In this document: positions 42,047-56,013 of the stretch, one piece after another | How positions within the stretch are numbered: the stretch's first letter is position 1 | Layout: each line of letters starts with the position of its first letter | Source: Plazaster borealis | Taxonomy: Eukaryota > Echinodermata > Asteroidea > Forcipulatida > Labidiasteridae | Length of the DNA stretch: 64,000 nucleotides | Assembly (NCBI GenBank): GCA_021014325.1 | Contig: CM037457.1 | Span: 5,562,721 to 5,626,720, forward strand | Reading direction: 5' to 3' | Notes under the pieces: generated by a model | What the model saw: the letters and a program-made list of their open reading frames with translations, nothing else | Databases searched by the model: none | What the model was told of the DNA's origin: nothing | Translations under genes and position numbers: made by a program

Positions 42047-42211
42047 TAAGCCCGGTTCATACTTCCTGCGAATGCGAATGCGATTGCGAATTTTGGCGTC
42101 CCAAATTCACAACGTTCTCAACTCTTTTGCGAAACATTCGCAGCGAAAACAGCTGTGACGTCAAAATTTGCATTGCATTTACATTCGTAGGAAGTATAAA
42201 CCGGGCTTAAG
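42047..42211. mobile_element. Palindromic MITE ending in aagcccggtt
   Basis: The left end 'aagcccggttcatacttcct' pairs with the right end 'aggaagtataaaccgggctt'. 'gcgaatgcgaatgc' and 'gcattgcatttacattcg' lie inside. Confidence 0.8.
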
Positions 42212-42235
42212 GCCGTATAAACCGGGCTTAAGGCC

Positions 42236-42362
42236 GTATCCGAATTGGCAAATTTGGCTACGGCTACGACTGTTGCTAAGGGCATTGCTAAGGACATCCT
42301 ATACTTCAATGCACAAAGATGCAGCGATCCAGGCATAGCCGTAGCTGCTAATTCAGACACAG
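42236..42362. mobile_element. Palindromic MITE M copy 2
   Basis: From 'tatccgaattggcaaatttg' through 'ggctacggctacga' to 'agccgtagctgctaattcag'. It is related to 4770-4905. Confidence 0.65.
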
Positions 42363-43283
42363 CCTAATCGTGAGTCAAAGCCAAAGCTGTGTATTCGGAA
42401 AGGGTTGACACCAATATTTACCAACTGTCAATGTTTCCCGTCACATAAAAATTACACATCTGTTATTTCTTACCAGTGCAGAGTTGTAAAACACTTTATC
42501 CTTATAGTCTGAAGGTCTTGTTCAATTTTTCTGTCTACTATAAAGTTGAGTTTATAAATGAATATGCTAATACATTGTATAAATATATTCAACGACATGT
42601 AATATGACACACGTTCAATGCATACATGACAATTTGAAAACAAAATTATGTACCACAACATTTTAGGTCGGTAAACTACTTTTGTAACTGTTCGGATTAC
42701 ATTTTCCTATCATCTGAATGACTGTTCAGGAGATAACAGAAATAAAAAACAGAACAAAAATAATGCTTCTACAGAAAGCAGGAAGTTGAACGAAACAAAC
42801 AATTATTTATGCAGTTGTCATCACCCAATGAATTCTCCTGATTGAGACTTATCCCCATCAGGAGAAAAGAGTTCCAATGGGGGTAAGAATATCTCTAAAC
42901 CCGGTAGTTTGACAACTTTCATGTATGCCCAATGGTGATATCACACTCACTGTTACCCACATTGGGCGTGCCAATCCTAGTGTGACGTAATTCCACGGTA
43001 AGCAGAATTGGGGTAGTTAAGCTGTCAACAACACTATGAACATAATAAAAGTTAACTCTGATCAATGTCGGCAATTTAATCTACCTGTTTATGAACCACC
43101 TCAGTCCATAACTTATACATTTTTAAAATGAATAACATACAATGTACACATATGTAAGTATCGCTCAAATTCCTTGCTGGTTCAATAGCAGTTAGCACTA
43201 ATGCTAAAAATAGAAGCTCAGTACCCGGATCTCAGACGTGTCAAATTTCGTAACGTACGTGCGTCCAAGCTTTACGTTTACTG

Positions 43284-43486
43284 ACAGTAACGTTTCTCAG
43301 ATTGTGTATGCCAATTGCAGATTATTCTTCCTGCGTGGACATAACCGCTCCAGATTTTTGGCAATATCTCAAAAACGCTACCATCTTTTGAAATGGAATT
43401 TTCACAGGTTAGTTTTATGGTATATCTACAACTGTACATGAATGAAACAAACAGTGGATTCCAGATAACACCAATATACAATCCCT
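43284..43486 (-). mobile_element. TTAA-A MITE copy 6, half element
   Basis: Starts at the central palindrome ('acagtaacgtttctcagatt') and runs to CCCT before TTAA (43487-43490). The other half is missing. Confidence 0.8.
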
Positions 43487-44224
43487 TTAAAGTGTCCAAA
43501 TTCTGGACTTTGATTCAAATGCTTTTCAATGAATTTGAAAAAGCACTAATTTCTTAGCTTAACATCAGACGTCAAACTTTGAGGCTTTGTTAGATTTGCC
43601 AGAAACCGGTCTGTCATCATCAAAGGAACTTAACGATGCATCATTTGACCTTTGGTTGGTGTCCCACAAGACTATTGGTCATTCAGTGTTTGAATGTGCG
43701 TACCAGCTAACTCCAAAAATGAAACATTTATATTTGTGTTCCATGCAGAATAAAGTTGCATTACCCAATTTTTCACTGAACACTGAACAAATTTGAGTTT
43801 TTGAAATGTGTTTCTGAACGAAAAAATAATATCAAATGCAGAGTTTTTGTGGAAGCAATCTACAAATAAAATAGATTTTAGTGCTTGAATTTCATAAAAT
43901 TTCAATAATCCAACTTAAACTAATGCACAAAAAGTAGTGACAAAAACAAAACAAAACCCAAAACATTAGGTGCATGCATGTACATAGACCACATGCACGA
44001 ATGCTAAAGCAAAGAAGCCAGTTGTCCGCACGACACACACTCATTACTTGTAATTCCCATGTGTATGGCTGGTCACGTGAGCCAATATCAGGGTTCTGAC
44101 GGAAACTCACTTGTGATTTTTAACCAAATACTACTAATCACCGACAGATTTTACTGTTCAATGTTTCAAATGAAATTTACTAACTTTCTGCATTACAGTA
44201 TACATGTAGATAACGCACATTGCA

Positions 44225-44350
44225 ATGAGCCATTTTGAGGATATGGTGGACACATTACAAGAGCACTATTTGGTGTGGGTAAGTCTGTCCCAAATTGCAC
44301 CAAAACCATACATTGCACTCCCAGAGTGTCCACCATATCTTAAAAAGGCT
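44225..44350. repeat. Short inverted repeat
   Basis: 'gatatggtggacac' and 'gtgtccaccatatc' enclose about 90 bp. Confidence 0.6.
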
Positions 44351-44439
44351 ACCGGTAATTAATTTCTTATTGTCAAATTTGCCAACATTGGGCGATGTAT
44401 CTTTGACTAACCCAATGACTGAATTGGTACTACAATTAA

Positions 44440-44823
44440 AGGGATTGTATACGTTTGGTAATTGGAACCCACTGTTTGATTCAATCCTATATAGTTGTAG
44501 ATATATACCATAAAACTAACCTGTGAAAATTTCATTTCATTTCAAACGGTGGTAGCGTTTTTGAGATATTGCCGAAAATCTGGTTATGTCCACGCAGGAC
44601 GAATAATCTGCAATTGGATAACACAATCTGAGAAACATTAGTGCAGTAACGCTTCTCAGATTAAAATTTTGGGGGATAAAAAGTGATATCTTTTTCCATA
44701 ACCGCAGTACTTCGAAGTGAATTTTTTTTCAAAATGCATTATACTATCCAAAGCTGCTGTACTTCTTACCAAGTATTTATTGCCATTAATTTTCAGAGTC
44801 ATTACCAAACGTATACAGACACC
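44440..44823 (+). mobile_element. TTAA-A MITE copy 7, complete
   Basis: Starts AGGGATTGTATACGTTTGG after TTAA (44436-44439) and ends ACGTATACAGACACC before TTAA (44824-44827). Confidence 0.88.
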
Positions 44824-45484
44824 TTAAGCCTGTCTTAATCACTGAAGGATAACAACGAGGGGGGGGGAGGAGAGCTGTTTCCCGATTTCTAAACTCAAAC
44901 CATCATAATCTACTTCCAAGAACATCACACAGCTGTCTAAATTTGTCTGTCAACAGATTTTACACCAATTCAATGGTTTTGCAAAACATCAACATAAAGT
45001 TATTATTATAAACAATATTATCTAAAAATAAAGCAGTATATATAACTGATCAAATTAAAGAACAAACAAATGGAATGTTGATTACCTAAATCCATTAATT
45101 TGTTAAGATAAATATATACAATTTAACATGTTTTGCTAATGAATCTAAAACTCAGTTAAAGGGTTGGAACAACATGTTGCAACAGTGAATTTTTTTAGTA
45201 GTTTTTAATTGAAGTGGTTGCAGAACCAACTTGCCCACACCAATCTATTGTGAGTAGTTTGCGTACTGTGCCCCCAAACACTTATTCACTGCAAGAAGGG
45301 GCCAAATTGCGTAAGAAGGAGCCAAACTGTGCAAGAAGGAGCCAAAATGCTCAAAACCAAAAACTTGTCAAACTAAGCTCCTTCCAGTTTCTTCGCATAC
45401 AAAATTTGGATTTGTAAGTGAAACACAATCTAGTTCATGTGAAAGTTTAGGGACTAAATCTATAGACCTTGTGAACAACCATCT

Positions 45485-45640
45485 GCCTGCCGGTGTGCAC
45501 ATGGATTGTGTTTTGCATATTTTGTTAAGGAGTGATATCAAAGGTCACATAATTCAAAGGCAATCTGATTTGTGACATCACTCCTAATGCAAATTTATGC
45601 AAAACAGAATGCGTGCACACACCAGTAGGGAAAAACTTAA
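45485..45640. mobile_element. Palindromic MITE Q
   Basis: Arms 'ccggtgtgcacatggattgt' and 'agaatgcgtgcacacaccag', then 'aaggagtgatatcaaaggtc' and 'gtgacatcactcct', fold back on each other. Confidence 0.65.
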
Positions 45641-46324
45641 CGTCAGAGAGCACTTTGTCTACATATAGCACCATGGAAAAAAGGGAAAGCTCAAAATCTA
45701 CTGCACATAAGTAGCGAGGACTTGGCACAACATAGTCCTAATGGCAAAGCGGCAAGGAGAAGTACATGGAATTCAGTTTTCAATCTACAGTTTGTGTCTA
45801 CAATCAGAGAAGCAGAAATTCTTTTCTCCAGAAAATCTTATCTGAAGCATGAAAAAGTTGTATGAGCGACTCTTCAAAACCAATCCCAATCAGCCTGTCA
45901 GACAATCTGACTATACCTCATACATATTCATGATCGAGAGCCGAATTCTCACTGGTCCATTCACCATCACGTGCCAGATGCCATTTTTGCCGTTTACCAA
46001 GTGCACGTGCGAGTATTCACGCACGGGTAAATACGCCTACAGTTCCACGATTGCTTCATAACGTGCATATGTAGTAGACTAGTCATGCCAGTAGACTGTC
46101 GCACGGGACGCACGAGGAACAGTTAACTACGCATGCACTTTATGAAGCAATCATGGAACTTTTGGAAAGGTGTAGTGAGCACGCGCAAAATATGCACCAG
46201 CCACACATAGACACATGAAAAGATGCATGGCTGCACTATGTAAATGATACCGAACTTTAGAACATTGTGGACAATAAAGATGCAAATGAATACATATAAG
46301 ATATAGCAAAACAAATACAACATG

Positions 46325-46480
46325 GCTCATTTTCGGGTGGACAGTCAATATTAGCTCCCCTTGGTATTGGAAACTGACAAAATAGTTCCCTCGGCTTTGT
46401 CTCAGGAACTAGTGTTGTCAACTTCCATTACCTCATGGAGCTAATATCGTAGGTCCACCCTCAAACTATGTTGTATTTGT
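46325..46480. mobile_element. Palindromic MITE
   Basis: 'gggtggacagtcaatattag' with 'ctcc' pairs with 'ggagctaatatcgtaggtcc' plus 'accc'. The loop includes a degenerate 'aggaactagtg'. Confidence 0.65.
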
Positions 46481-46748
46481 ATATTGTCCGTCCCTTCCAC
46501 TTCGACAACAAGTGTTCCTAAATGATAAACAATCACATAAAAGGTAGCCTAAAGGTGCAGTTTAGATTAATCACATGCCAATTCTAGCATGGGTCGTCAG
46601 GTGTACAAAATTGAGTATAATACAGCTGTCATATTTATTTGGCAATATTTGAATAATCAGACAATATTTTTTGGTTTTATGGAATGACTGTGATTATAAT
46701 AGTGTAATTTAAACAATACAAGTGATGTCATTATTACATTGGGGTCAA

Positions 46749-47078
46749 AGGGTCTGTATACGTTTGGTAAAGACTCTGAAAATTAATGGCAATAAAAACT
46801 TACTTGGTAAGAAGTACAGCAGCTTTGGATAGTATAATGCATTTTGAGAAACTTTTCACTTCGAAGTACTGCGGTTATGAAAAAAAAAAAAGAAGTTTTT
46901 ATCCCCAAAAATTTGAATCTGAGAAGTAATGTTTCTCAGATACTGTATTCCAATTGCAGATTATTCTTCCTGCGTGGACATAACCGCTACCACCTTTTGA
47001 AATGAAATTGTCACAGGTTAGTTTTACAGTATATTGAAACAAACAGTGGGTTCCAAACACCAAACGTATACAATTCCT
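46749..47078 (-). mobile_element. TTAA-A MITE copy 8
   Basis: Starts AGGGTCTGTATACGTTTGG and ends ACGTATACAATTCCT. The right TTAA is intact (47079-47082); the left flank is TCAA. Confidence 0.85.
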
Positions 47079-47669
47079 TTAAAGAACAAAGATTTGTTTG
47101 AACAAGCCACTCATTTGAATGACTCGGATAGCCCTAAATAAATAATGCTTATCACACATCAGTGTAAGAGTAAAATATTGGTGAAAAGGGTTACCCAAGT
47201 TGGTGTAGCAAACTGCATCAAAGAGTAAGATGAGCTTTCCAGCACTGGAAAGAAGTACCCATTATATAAAAATAACAAGCCACAACACAAAATTTAACAA
47301 ATGAGAAACAAAGCAAAACACAGATTGTAATTATCATTATCGAAGTGTTTATTCCTTAAATTTTGTCTATATGTACGTACATTTAAATTATTTGTTGCAT
47401 TCACTTAAACCTTTTTTTTTTTTTGAGCTTATTGAAATCTATGTTGAGTGAACAACAGCATTTCCTCTGGCTAAAACAAGATCAAAACATTGCTCCAAAT
47501 TGTATTGATGCAGCATCAAAAGTTGGGGCCTCCATGTGCATAAAGTCAATGATTCCATCTACACATCCACATGTTAATTTCTTGTTACAGATATGGAAAA
47601 GGAATCCCTTGTATAGCAGAAAATGAAGCTTTGTTCCCAACTGTTAAAAGTTAAGAGGAAGGGATATTA

Positions 47670-48180
47670 ACCCTGTAGAGATCGTTCATTTCTGTGTAAT
47701 CACCACCATCCGCACCGACATGGCTAATATTGTTGAGTTTTTGATACATTTTTTTCTTGAAAAAGTGTATTTTAAAAAATAACATGAAACAGAAATTTGG
47801 TTTTGTTGTACATGTAGCAACATAGATACTATGTTAACATTGGAAAACGTCAATTTGGGTCATAACCTTTACTTTAACCATTTTAGTTGAGTGGAGGTAT
47901 GTCAGATACTCCAGCCGTTTATGGCTGCTATGGGCATTTTGGTACAAGCTCAATTCTGGTCATAACCTTTACTTTGACCATTTTAGTTGAGTGGAAGTAT
48001 GTCAGATATTCCAGCCGTTTATGGCCGCTATGGGCATTTTGGTACAAGCTCAATTCTGGTCATAACCTTTATTTTAACCATTTTAGTTGAGTGGAGGTAT
48101 GTCAGATACTCCAGCCGTTTGTGGCCGCTATGGGCATTTTGGTACAAGCCATTTTTGTCTGCTATGGTCTCTAAAGGGTT
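47670..48180 (-). repeat. Dispersed repeat G copy 4 with internal 100-bp triplication
   Basis: 'ttgagtggaggtatgtcaga' recurs at about 47887, 47987 and 48087 (100-bp period) within an inverted G copy that ends 'tctctaaagggttaa'. Confidence 0.9.
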
Positions 48181-48809
48181 AAGGGTGCGTTGGAGTTGCT
48201 TCCAACAGTCAGCCCCTAATCTCCATGTTTCGTTTCAGTAGCTCATCCTGACGTCACACTGGTGGCTAACCCCAATAAGCCATGACTACCAGGGTTCGCC
48301 CTTAATGTTTTTAGTGACTGGCCAGTAGGACCAGTTAGCTTGTTATTTCACTAGTCCATATTTGAAACGAGATGGGGATGCTTTTCAACACTGAACTAGC
48401 CAACCGGACCACTTGGAGAGAATTCTGACTACGCAATTGCCTCATGTTGGCTGACATTCGCATCGTTCCCCAGAGAGAAAAACAACCCGGGCTAGCGATG
48501 TTGCATTTATGCCAAAAAAAGGTTGGCGCTTTCAGCAGCATTCAATCATTTACCGTAAAAGAATACAAAACATACCGCTTTGATTAAATTGTACCTTAAG
48601 AAGCGTAGGTAGTCATAATCATTCAATTTCAAAACAAAATCAATGGGCTCTTCAACTCTACCTAGTAATTGATATTCTGGTAAACAATTTTGTGAAAAAT
48701 TAAATAACGGCGAACATTGACCCATGACATTTCTACTATTCAATGTGGCTCAAACGAGGGCCAATGCTCATTTGATTCCCCTTTACTTGGACTCACTCTG
48801 GTGACTTAA

Positions 48810-49187
48810 AGGGCCTGTTCACGTTTGGTAATTGGAACCCACTGTTTGTGTCAATCCTTTATAGTTGTAGATATATACCATAAAACTAACCTGTGAAAAT
48901 TTCATTTCAAAAGGTGGTAGCGTTTTTGAGATATTGCCAAAATCCTGGAGCGGTTATGTCCACGCAGGAAGAATAGTCTACATTGGAATACACACTCTGA
49001 GAAGCGTTACGGCCGAGACGCTTCTCAGATTCAAATTTTGGGTGATAAAAAGTGATATCTTTTTCCATAACCGCAGTACTTCGAAGTAAAAAGTTTCTCA
49101 AAATTCATTATACTATCCAAAGTGCTGTACAAGTAAGTTTTTATTGCCATTAATTTTCAGAGTAATTACCAAATGTGTACAGACCCT
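48810..49187 (+). mobile_element. TTAA-A MITE copy 9, complete
   Basis: Starts AGGGCCTGTTCACGTTTGG, ends ATGTGTACAGACCCT, with TTAA at 48806-48809 and 49188-49191. Confidence 0.9.
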
Positions 49188-49391
49188 TTAATAGTGCGAG
49201 GACAGGGAAGATACTTGAACTTACCCAATGGCCGAGTGGCAGGGATATTGAGGCAGCGAGGCCAGGATATTGAGGCAGAGAAAAACAGGGTCACTTGGAA
49301 ATAAATGTGGCGGCTGCTGAAAGTAGCAAGGCATGCAGCCAAACATTTGAATGTGCAGAAGAATAAACCCCAGAGTGTACCTAAAAACCTG

Positions 49392-49572
49392 GCCCCCATT
49401 TCATAGAGCTGCTTAAACAGCCAATATTTCTTAACAGTTTTCTGCTAAGCAAAAATAAGCAGGATACCAGTCACAGATTGTACATGTGGAATGGTATTTG
49501 GCTGGTTACCTTATTCTGGTAAGCGTGATTAGCTACTTTTTATGCTTAAGCAGCTGTATGAAATTGAGCCCT
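49392..49572. mobile_element. Family E MITE copy 8
   Basis: From 'ggcccccatttcatagagct' to 'agcagctgtatgaaattgag', with 'gcaggataccagtcacagat' and 'ttggctggttaccttattct'. Confidence 0.85.
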
Positions 49573-50129
49573 TGTACAATATCCTGACAAAGGCCGCGTA
49601 GAAACCTCAACGTTTTTACGATCATGTCTCAAAATGCTTAGAAGCATTTCCAGAACGAAAACGGTTTGTACACTGAGGGGAAGAGAACATTCCCTTTAAA
49701 ATGAATACGAAATTTGAAAACAGTGTGTACTCCGTTTTCTGCTGACTAAAATAAGATACACCATACTACCCTGACGATTCTCAGAGGTTTTGTTGTGTAA
49801 CGAAACGTTTGAAGCAGTAATTTTGGCGCTATCACCAGAAGCAGTACCGTGTCTTTAGCCGTCGTATTGAATATAAAAATTACCGTGACTATTTTAATCT
49901 GATGACCTCAGAATGTGATAAATACTGTCGATCAATACATCTGCTTACAGCAATCACCGTATGATCATTTAATGATTAATAATAGTACATAAAAGCATCT
50001 ATTTACCAGATTTAAATTTTTATTTCTGTAGACGAATCCACCTCGGCAAAAGGACAATCAGAGCGATTCTATACAAGGAAAAAATGGTTTAAACTTAACA
50101 AAAATGAAAAAAACAAAACCCAAATATTT

Positions 50130-50262
50130 GGCGTTCGTTATTCTCGAACAAAGATATTGACAAAATAGCGGGACCACCAACAGTTGGAAGAGCGCCAGAC
50201 GCTAATCCGGAGGTCGTTGGTTCAAATCCCGCCCTGGTCAATTTTTCTTTGTTCAACCCCAA
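50130..50262 (+). mobile_element. SINE-3 copy 2 (tRNA-like head)
   Basis: 'cagttggaagagcgccagac' (box A), 'aggtcgttggttcaaatccc' (box B), then 'ggtcaatttttctttgttca', matching 20195 and 59645. Confidence 0.75.
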
Positions 50263-50304
50263 ATCATCCTTTATTCTCAGCGAATGATTAAATCAATGTA
50301 AAAG

Positions 50305-50445
50305 ACCCACTAAGCACAAAAACTATGCTTAGCAGAATAGGTAACCAACCCTCCAAAACAATATGAATGTACAGATGTATGGTTCCCTCTTCTAAAACAT
50401 TGCTTATACATTTGCTCCCTGCTAACTTTTGCCTAGCAGATGAAC
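50305..50445. repeat. Diverged family E remnant
   Basis: 'ctaagcacaaaaactatgct' and 'tagcagaataggtaaccaac', without intact ends. Confidence 0.5.
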
Positions 50446-50606
50446 TTGTACAAATAATAGTTTTCTGTTCTTTATCTCTGAGAAACTGTCCGCTAGTGTA
50501 TTTGTACCCCTCCAAACTAGCTTAGATATATAATTTGTACAGTAAAACAAACACAATTACAATTTTAAAGAAGGGGAGGGGGGTAGCACTGATTGTCCTT
50601 TAAGCA

Positions 50607-50612
50607 TTTATT
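50607..50612 (-). terminator. Candidate arfaptin polyadenylation signal
   Basis: AATAAA on the minus strand, 33 bp after the arfaptin stop. Another AATAAA lies at 50270-50275. The first would give a very short 3' UTR, so the second is also plausible. Confidence 0.4.
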
Positions 50613-50644
50613 TGTCCTTGCCTTTTTGTCCAGTGGACTCCCCC

Positions 50645-50797
50645 TCACTGCTCCAAGAAGGAGGGTTTGAGCTCACTACCTGACTTTGGTCGAATGTTGA
50701 ACTGTTTGAGGGTGGCGTCGAGGGCCTGCTGGTTGCCGGAGAAGTAAGCAGAAATGGCATTGTGGAAGAGTAGTAACTGCTTGTGCATGACCTTCAC
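50645..50797 (-). CDS. ARFIP: Arfaptin last coding exon
   Basis: Encodes [20 protein letters not shown], then [16 protein letters not shown] and KPSFLEQ-stop, matching the arfaptin-2 C-terminus. Acceptor AACCAG. Confidence 0.95.
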   Translation of the reverse strand: MKVMHKQLLLFHNAISAYFSGNQQALDATLKQFNIRPKSGSELKPSFLEQ

Positions 50798-53700
50798 CTG
50801 GTTTGTTAGGAGAGATGACACAAACAAGTACAGACATTTAGAAGTGGGAAGGTGGGTGAATTTATTTCAGAGAAATCTGACGAGTCAAAGTTCATAAGTA
50901 TATCTACAAAAAAATTCTGGACTGGCCGACAGCGAATGGTAGATTACGACCGGAACAACTTTGGAGCGCCCTCATTTTTTTGCTGCCAGCCAGACGGATG
51001 ACGTGAATATCCACTTGGTCGACTTTCCATTGTGTAGCATGCACAGGCATGCACCTACCATGCTATGCTTCCTTTCGCCCGTACAAAGAGGGACACAAGG
51101 TACTTGCATTCGTGCCTCGTAATGTCCCTGTTTCTTGGGGTTATTGTGTAACCACCGATTCCAGACCTTTGTTCTGTAATTGTACAAATGTGGCATCCAA
51201 GAATGGACAGGCTGCCACCATTGTTTATCATTGTATTCGGCTCAGTGGGTAGTAAGTCCGAGCATTCTGAGATTCCAGCATACCACGGCAGATTATCAGC
51301 CGTGGCTTACGACCGAAGTTCTGTGAATCACGGTGAGTGCCTTACTCATATTTTCTCACAAGACAACATCAAATCCTAGTGCTTATTATGAGAACCTTTG
51401 CTGTCTTTCCTTTTTCAAGTTAGGGTTTCATTGTGGCAACGGTATTTTCAAAGGAAAACGATTACTCCAGAAGCTCCAAAAAAATAATACCACGGGTGGG
51501 CACAGAAATTGTTTTTTTCGAAGTGGCTAGATTAGGTCGATGAAGAAGTATTCACACCCTGCCATTCAACCAAAACCGAAATCCTCAGAATGCCTCACCT
51601 TATTCTCTTCCAGGAATCTGAGTTTGACCGCGACGTCTTGCCTCAGCTTGTCGAATCTCTCCTTCTGCGTTTCGTACTTAATACGGGCGTCGTGTAATCT
51701 GGCTTGAGTAGTGGCATCCTTGGGTGCCAATTGTAGACTTTCTAGGTCGGCCCGGTAAGCGTCATACTCCACTCTGTTGAGGAATCATAACAGAGTAGTT
51801 GAAACATAGTGCGGTGCGTTGCGAAAAAGTAGAAGGAACAGCCCAACATCAAAATATTCTACAGTGTTACTGACTAAAACAATTTTGTGCAGCATACAAT
51901 TTGTGCAGTGTTTATATCAGTTTTCTGGAATACTAAAACAAAAAACAAAAGGGGAAAATCAGCTGATTGGATCAGATCAGATCAGATCAGATCAGATCAG
52001 ATCAGATCAGATGATGCAAGATAGTGCTTGAATCTGAAATGCTGTATACTCTTCACAAAAAATATGAAATAATACCTAAATTATTAGGATCTATTCACTG
52101 AAAACTAAATTTTTATAAAACAAAATATACAAATAAAAAAATTGGAAAGAATAAGGCTTTTCATTAAACGCACAAAAAAACATACACTAAGATGAACCAA
52201 ATCTGTCAATTCATCGCAAATCTGACAAACTGACGCATACGCTTTCAGGAAAAAGCTACAATAAAAACCACAAACTACTATCAAAATGTTTAACAAGAGA
52301 GCAACAGTTACTGTACTTGTGTGCAATGAGAAAATACAAAAACATCTTGAAAAAAACAATTACCACATAAAAAGTTAGTAATACATACTATGTACATGTA
52401 GTATGCAATTAAAGACACACTCAACATTGATGAAAATGTACATTAATTATAAATTTTGTAGTAACAATTTAACCATGTTACCATTATAGGCCTACTGTGT
52501 GTATAAAACTACACTATGTACACATTTTTCAAGTACCACAATAGAGTGGGCAACGCACCGAGCAAAACGCACCGAGCAGGGGACCAGTCCTTCTCAGTTG
52601 CTGGTCCCCGATGCTGGAACTCTCAACCAAATCACATTCGCAACATCAACTCACTCCGGACTTTCAAGTCTAAATTAAAAGCACATCTGTTCTCTTCTCA
52701 CCTATAAACGTTTTTTTCTCTGACCATTTTGTAGCAAATGTGCTTTATAAGTCTTACTTATTATAACTATTATTATCATAAATCCTATGTTAACATGGAA
52801 AACTTGGGAAAATTGTAAATTCAAGTCACAACCTTTACTATGACCTTTTTGGTTGAGTGGAAAAGTAGGTCAAATCTTGCAGCCTTATATGGCCGCTATG
52901 GGCATTTTGGTACAAGCCGTTTCCTGGCTGCTAAGGTCTCTAAAGGGCAGACTACAAATAGAAGTGTTCTGACTCGCACGCCACTGCTTTCACTGTCATT
53001 TGGCGAGGGGGGGGGACCAAGCGATCGAACTCTACTCAATGGTAACTCATCTTGGGCTGTCAGGTTGGCATAGTGGTATCTTTCCTTGCCTTCCACCTCT
53101 GGGTCCCCGGTTCAAATCCCACCGGGGGCACTATGTGGATTGGGTTTTCAGTCCCTACCTGACTGCGTGGGGTTTTCCCTGAAATGATTCAACGGGGTTT
53201 TCTTCCCACACCTAAAACTGAAACATCCTTCCTTGTCTTCTCTCCATTGGGTTCATGGCTAGTACAGTGATTAAGTTCGTTTTTCTGGGAGTCCTTGGCT
53301 TCACAACCAGAATCAATAAATGAAATGAAATGAAATGAATGAAATCTTACCTCGCTGATTCATACTGTTTCACGGTAAGCAGAGTGTCCTCCATCGTCTT
53401 ATTGCACAGCGTACTCACGCTGGATGTGAAGAACGTGAGGGCGCCCAGGAGCGTCTCGCCGTTTCCGCACAGGGATTTCTGCGTCTCAGCGTTGTAGCTG
53501 AACTCCTCCGACAGCTCTGTTGATTTCTGGGCCAGCTCTCCGAAGGCATCGCCAAGAGAGCGCTGCGTCTGTACCACCTAGAGGGGGTAGATGAGAAGAC
53601 TTTTGAGGTCAGGGAAGATAACTAGATTGCAAAAAGGGTTCACAAACCAAGTACAGGATAAAAAAGAAAAATCGATAAGTTGCAATCTGAAAGCTCACTA

Positions 53701-55981
53701 AAATAATAATAATAATAATAATAATAATATTGACTCTATAATAATATAGCGCAATTCCAAAGAATGATCAATTGATCATTGTGCTTCAAACTTATTACCC
53801 CTGGTCACTGGGTCATGATATTTCATTCCTTAAACCATCTCAGCTCCCTGGGGGAGTATACAGCCTGTGCTGCCAAGTATGTAGCGCACTAAGCTAAATC
53901 AAAGTATGTTCTGTACACACAGCCAAATTTGCACGCATTGTGTTCTTGTTGGCGAGTCTACTGATTCGTAATGTGGTGCCCATTATGTAAAGTGCATGTG
54001 AAACCTTCAAATGAGTAGGGCACAACATCATTGGGTTGAGCATGCCCATTACATGCTATCATTACACTTGCACTCCCGACACACATTGATGTTTTGCACA
54101 GCCAACCATTATAAGTAAAGATTTGAAATGTGAACTTGTGGTTGGTTTTAGGTGTTTTTTGTGTGTATTTGAATTCATATAATGTCAGTATAAAGATCAG
54201 AGTCTGAGGAATTTGCCAGTATTGATTTCAGTCAAAACTGCCCAAGTTTACTTTACATGTAACATGCACATGTAACTCTATAAGCCACCCAGAATATAAG
54301 CCACAGAGCACTTTTTCGGCTTGAAAATCAATGTACATGTATAAGCTGAGTCTAATATTCCCAAAATTAGTGTGTACTGTGTACTGTGTACTATGCATTC
54401 ATCACATGATATCATATTGCAGGATGGCATAGTTAATCTATCTTTCCAAACCACAGCGGATGATAATATTGAATTTCAGACAGTAGGACTAGGAGGGTTT
54501 TCTTCAACCTCGTTCCCAGGGGTGATCGATCTTGCCGCGCCTCGTTTTCCCAAGCTCGCTTCTAACCCCTGGAATTGGTTCATTGAAATGTGCTAGAATC
54601 TGGCACATATTAATCAGGCCTGTAGCCAATCCACTCTATGCGCTCGCTCAAGTATGGTAACCCACAAGAGAGGCATCAAGTCAAATAGCAACTGGTCCCC
54701 TCTCATTCACCTTTGATCTTTTGTGATATGTCTAACCGTGTGCAGTTTAGGGTGATCCTGTAAAAACATGATTCATTTAAAAACTAGAGATTGAGTTTTT
54801 GTCATGTGACAAAAACAAGGTGTTCGTGGGGAGTGACTGAATGAATAAACATTCTACCTTATCAATCCAATGCCTGGTCCAGGAGTTATGAATTTTTCAA
54901 AAAAAATTAACATCAACTTCCGGTTTGGACCGGAAGTCAAGGTCAAATAGGGGTCACATTTTGTGCAGCGCGTTTAGTTTATGAAGATGATTTAGATGAT
55001 GTATGGATTGTAAACCTCCAACAATTTGTTGAAACATTAACTTTCACTTTCCGGTTTGAACCGGAAGTCAAGGTCAAATGAGGTCACAGTGTGTAGCGTT
55101 TCTTAAATCTTCGGAGCCCTTTCTGATGATGTCACAATAGATGATAAAAATCCAATGTGTTGTTCAGGAGTTCTGATTTTTTCAAATATTAAATTTCATC
55201 TTCCGGTTTGAATAGGAAGTAAAGGTCAATTGGGGTCACATTCTGTATATCGTTTGTTAAGTTGTTACATACTTGTCCAATGATGTATAGATTGTAAAAA
55301 TCCATTGTGTGGTTCAGGACTTATGAATTTTGAAACATTAAATTTCAACTTCCGCTTTGAACCGGAAGTCGGGGTCAAACGGGGTCACAATAAGTGTAGC
55401 GTATTTTAGGTTTTATAAAGACCTTTCAGATGATGTATATATTGTAAAAATCCAATGTGTGGTTCAGGAGTTACGAATTGTTCAAGTATTACATGGATTA
55501 TCTTTATGCCGGGTTGCGCAATATACAAGGTGACATGCAGCGATGCTAAATGTATTCCTACATGTAGTTCATGTAAACTGAACTACACGTTCAATGTACA
55601 TGTATCTGTACACGTGCTATTACACTATCTCGCAATATCAAAGTGGGTCAACACAAACGTGCGCTTTAATGCCGGTGGACGAGATCAAAATGGAGTCATG
55701 TCTGCGAGGCGTTTACAGAGTTGTTAACGACCTTTCCGATGAGTTGTGTTGATTGTAAGAATCCATTATGTAGATCAAAAGTTATGATTTTTTGAAATAA
55801 AAAAATTTGAATTTTAATAACTCAAGAAAGACTGACGTCATCATGACGCAACTCAAACGGTTTCTTCTCCTAATGAATATCTAACTGTGTGTGAAGTTTC
55901 AAGTTCATACGAGTTTGGGAAAGGTGCTTTTGTTAGCGGACAAGGGACGTACAGAAGAAGAAGAAGAAGAAGAAGAAGAAG

Positions 55982-56013
<32 letters not shown>

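Larger units (their letters stand above)
38813..50644. other. Intergenic region between TIMM8 and arfaptin 3' ends
   Basis: Mobile-element debris, itemised separately. A TIMM8 poly(A) signal could be AATAAA at 39852-39857. Stretches 40980-41560, 42400-43230, 43500-44220, 44830-45450 and 47090-47660 show nothing I recognise beyond AT-rich sequence. Confidence 0.55.

Noticed and set aside
43587..43796. 69-codon plus-strand ORF
   Set aside because: Peptide looks globular, but there is no known family, no splice sites in phase, and repeats lie on both sides. Left unannotated.
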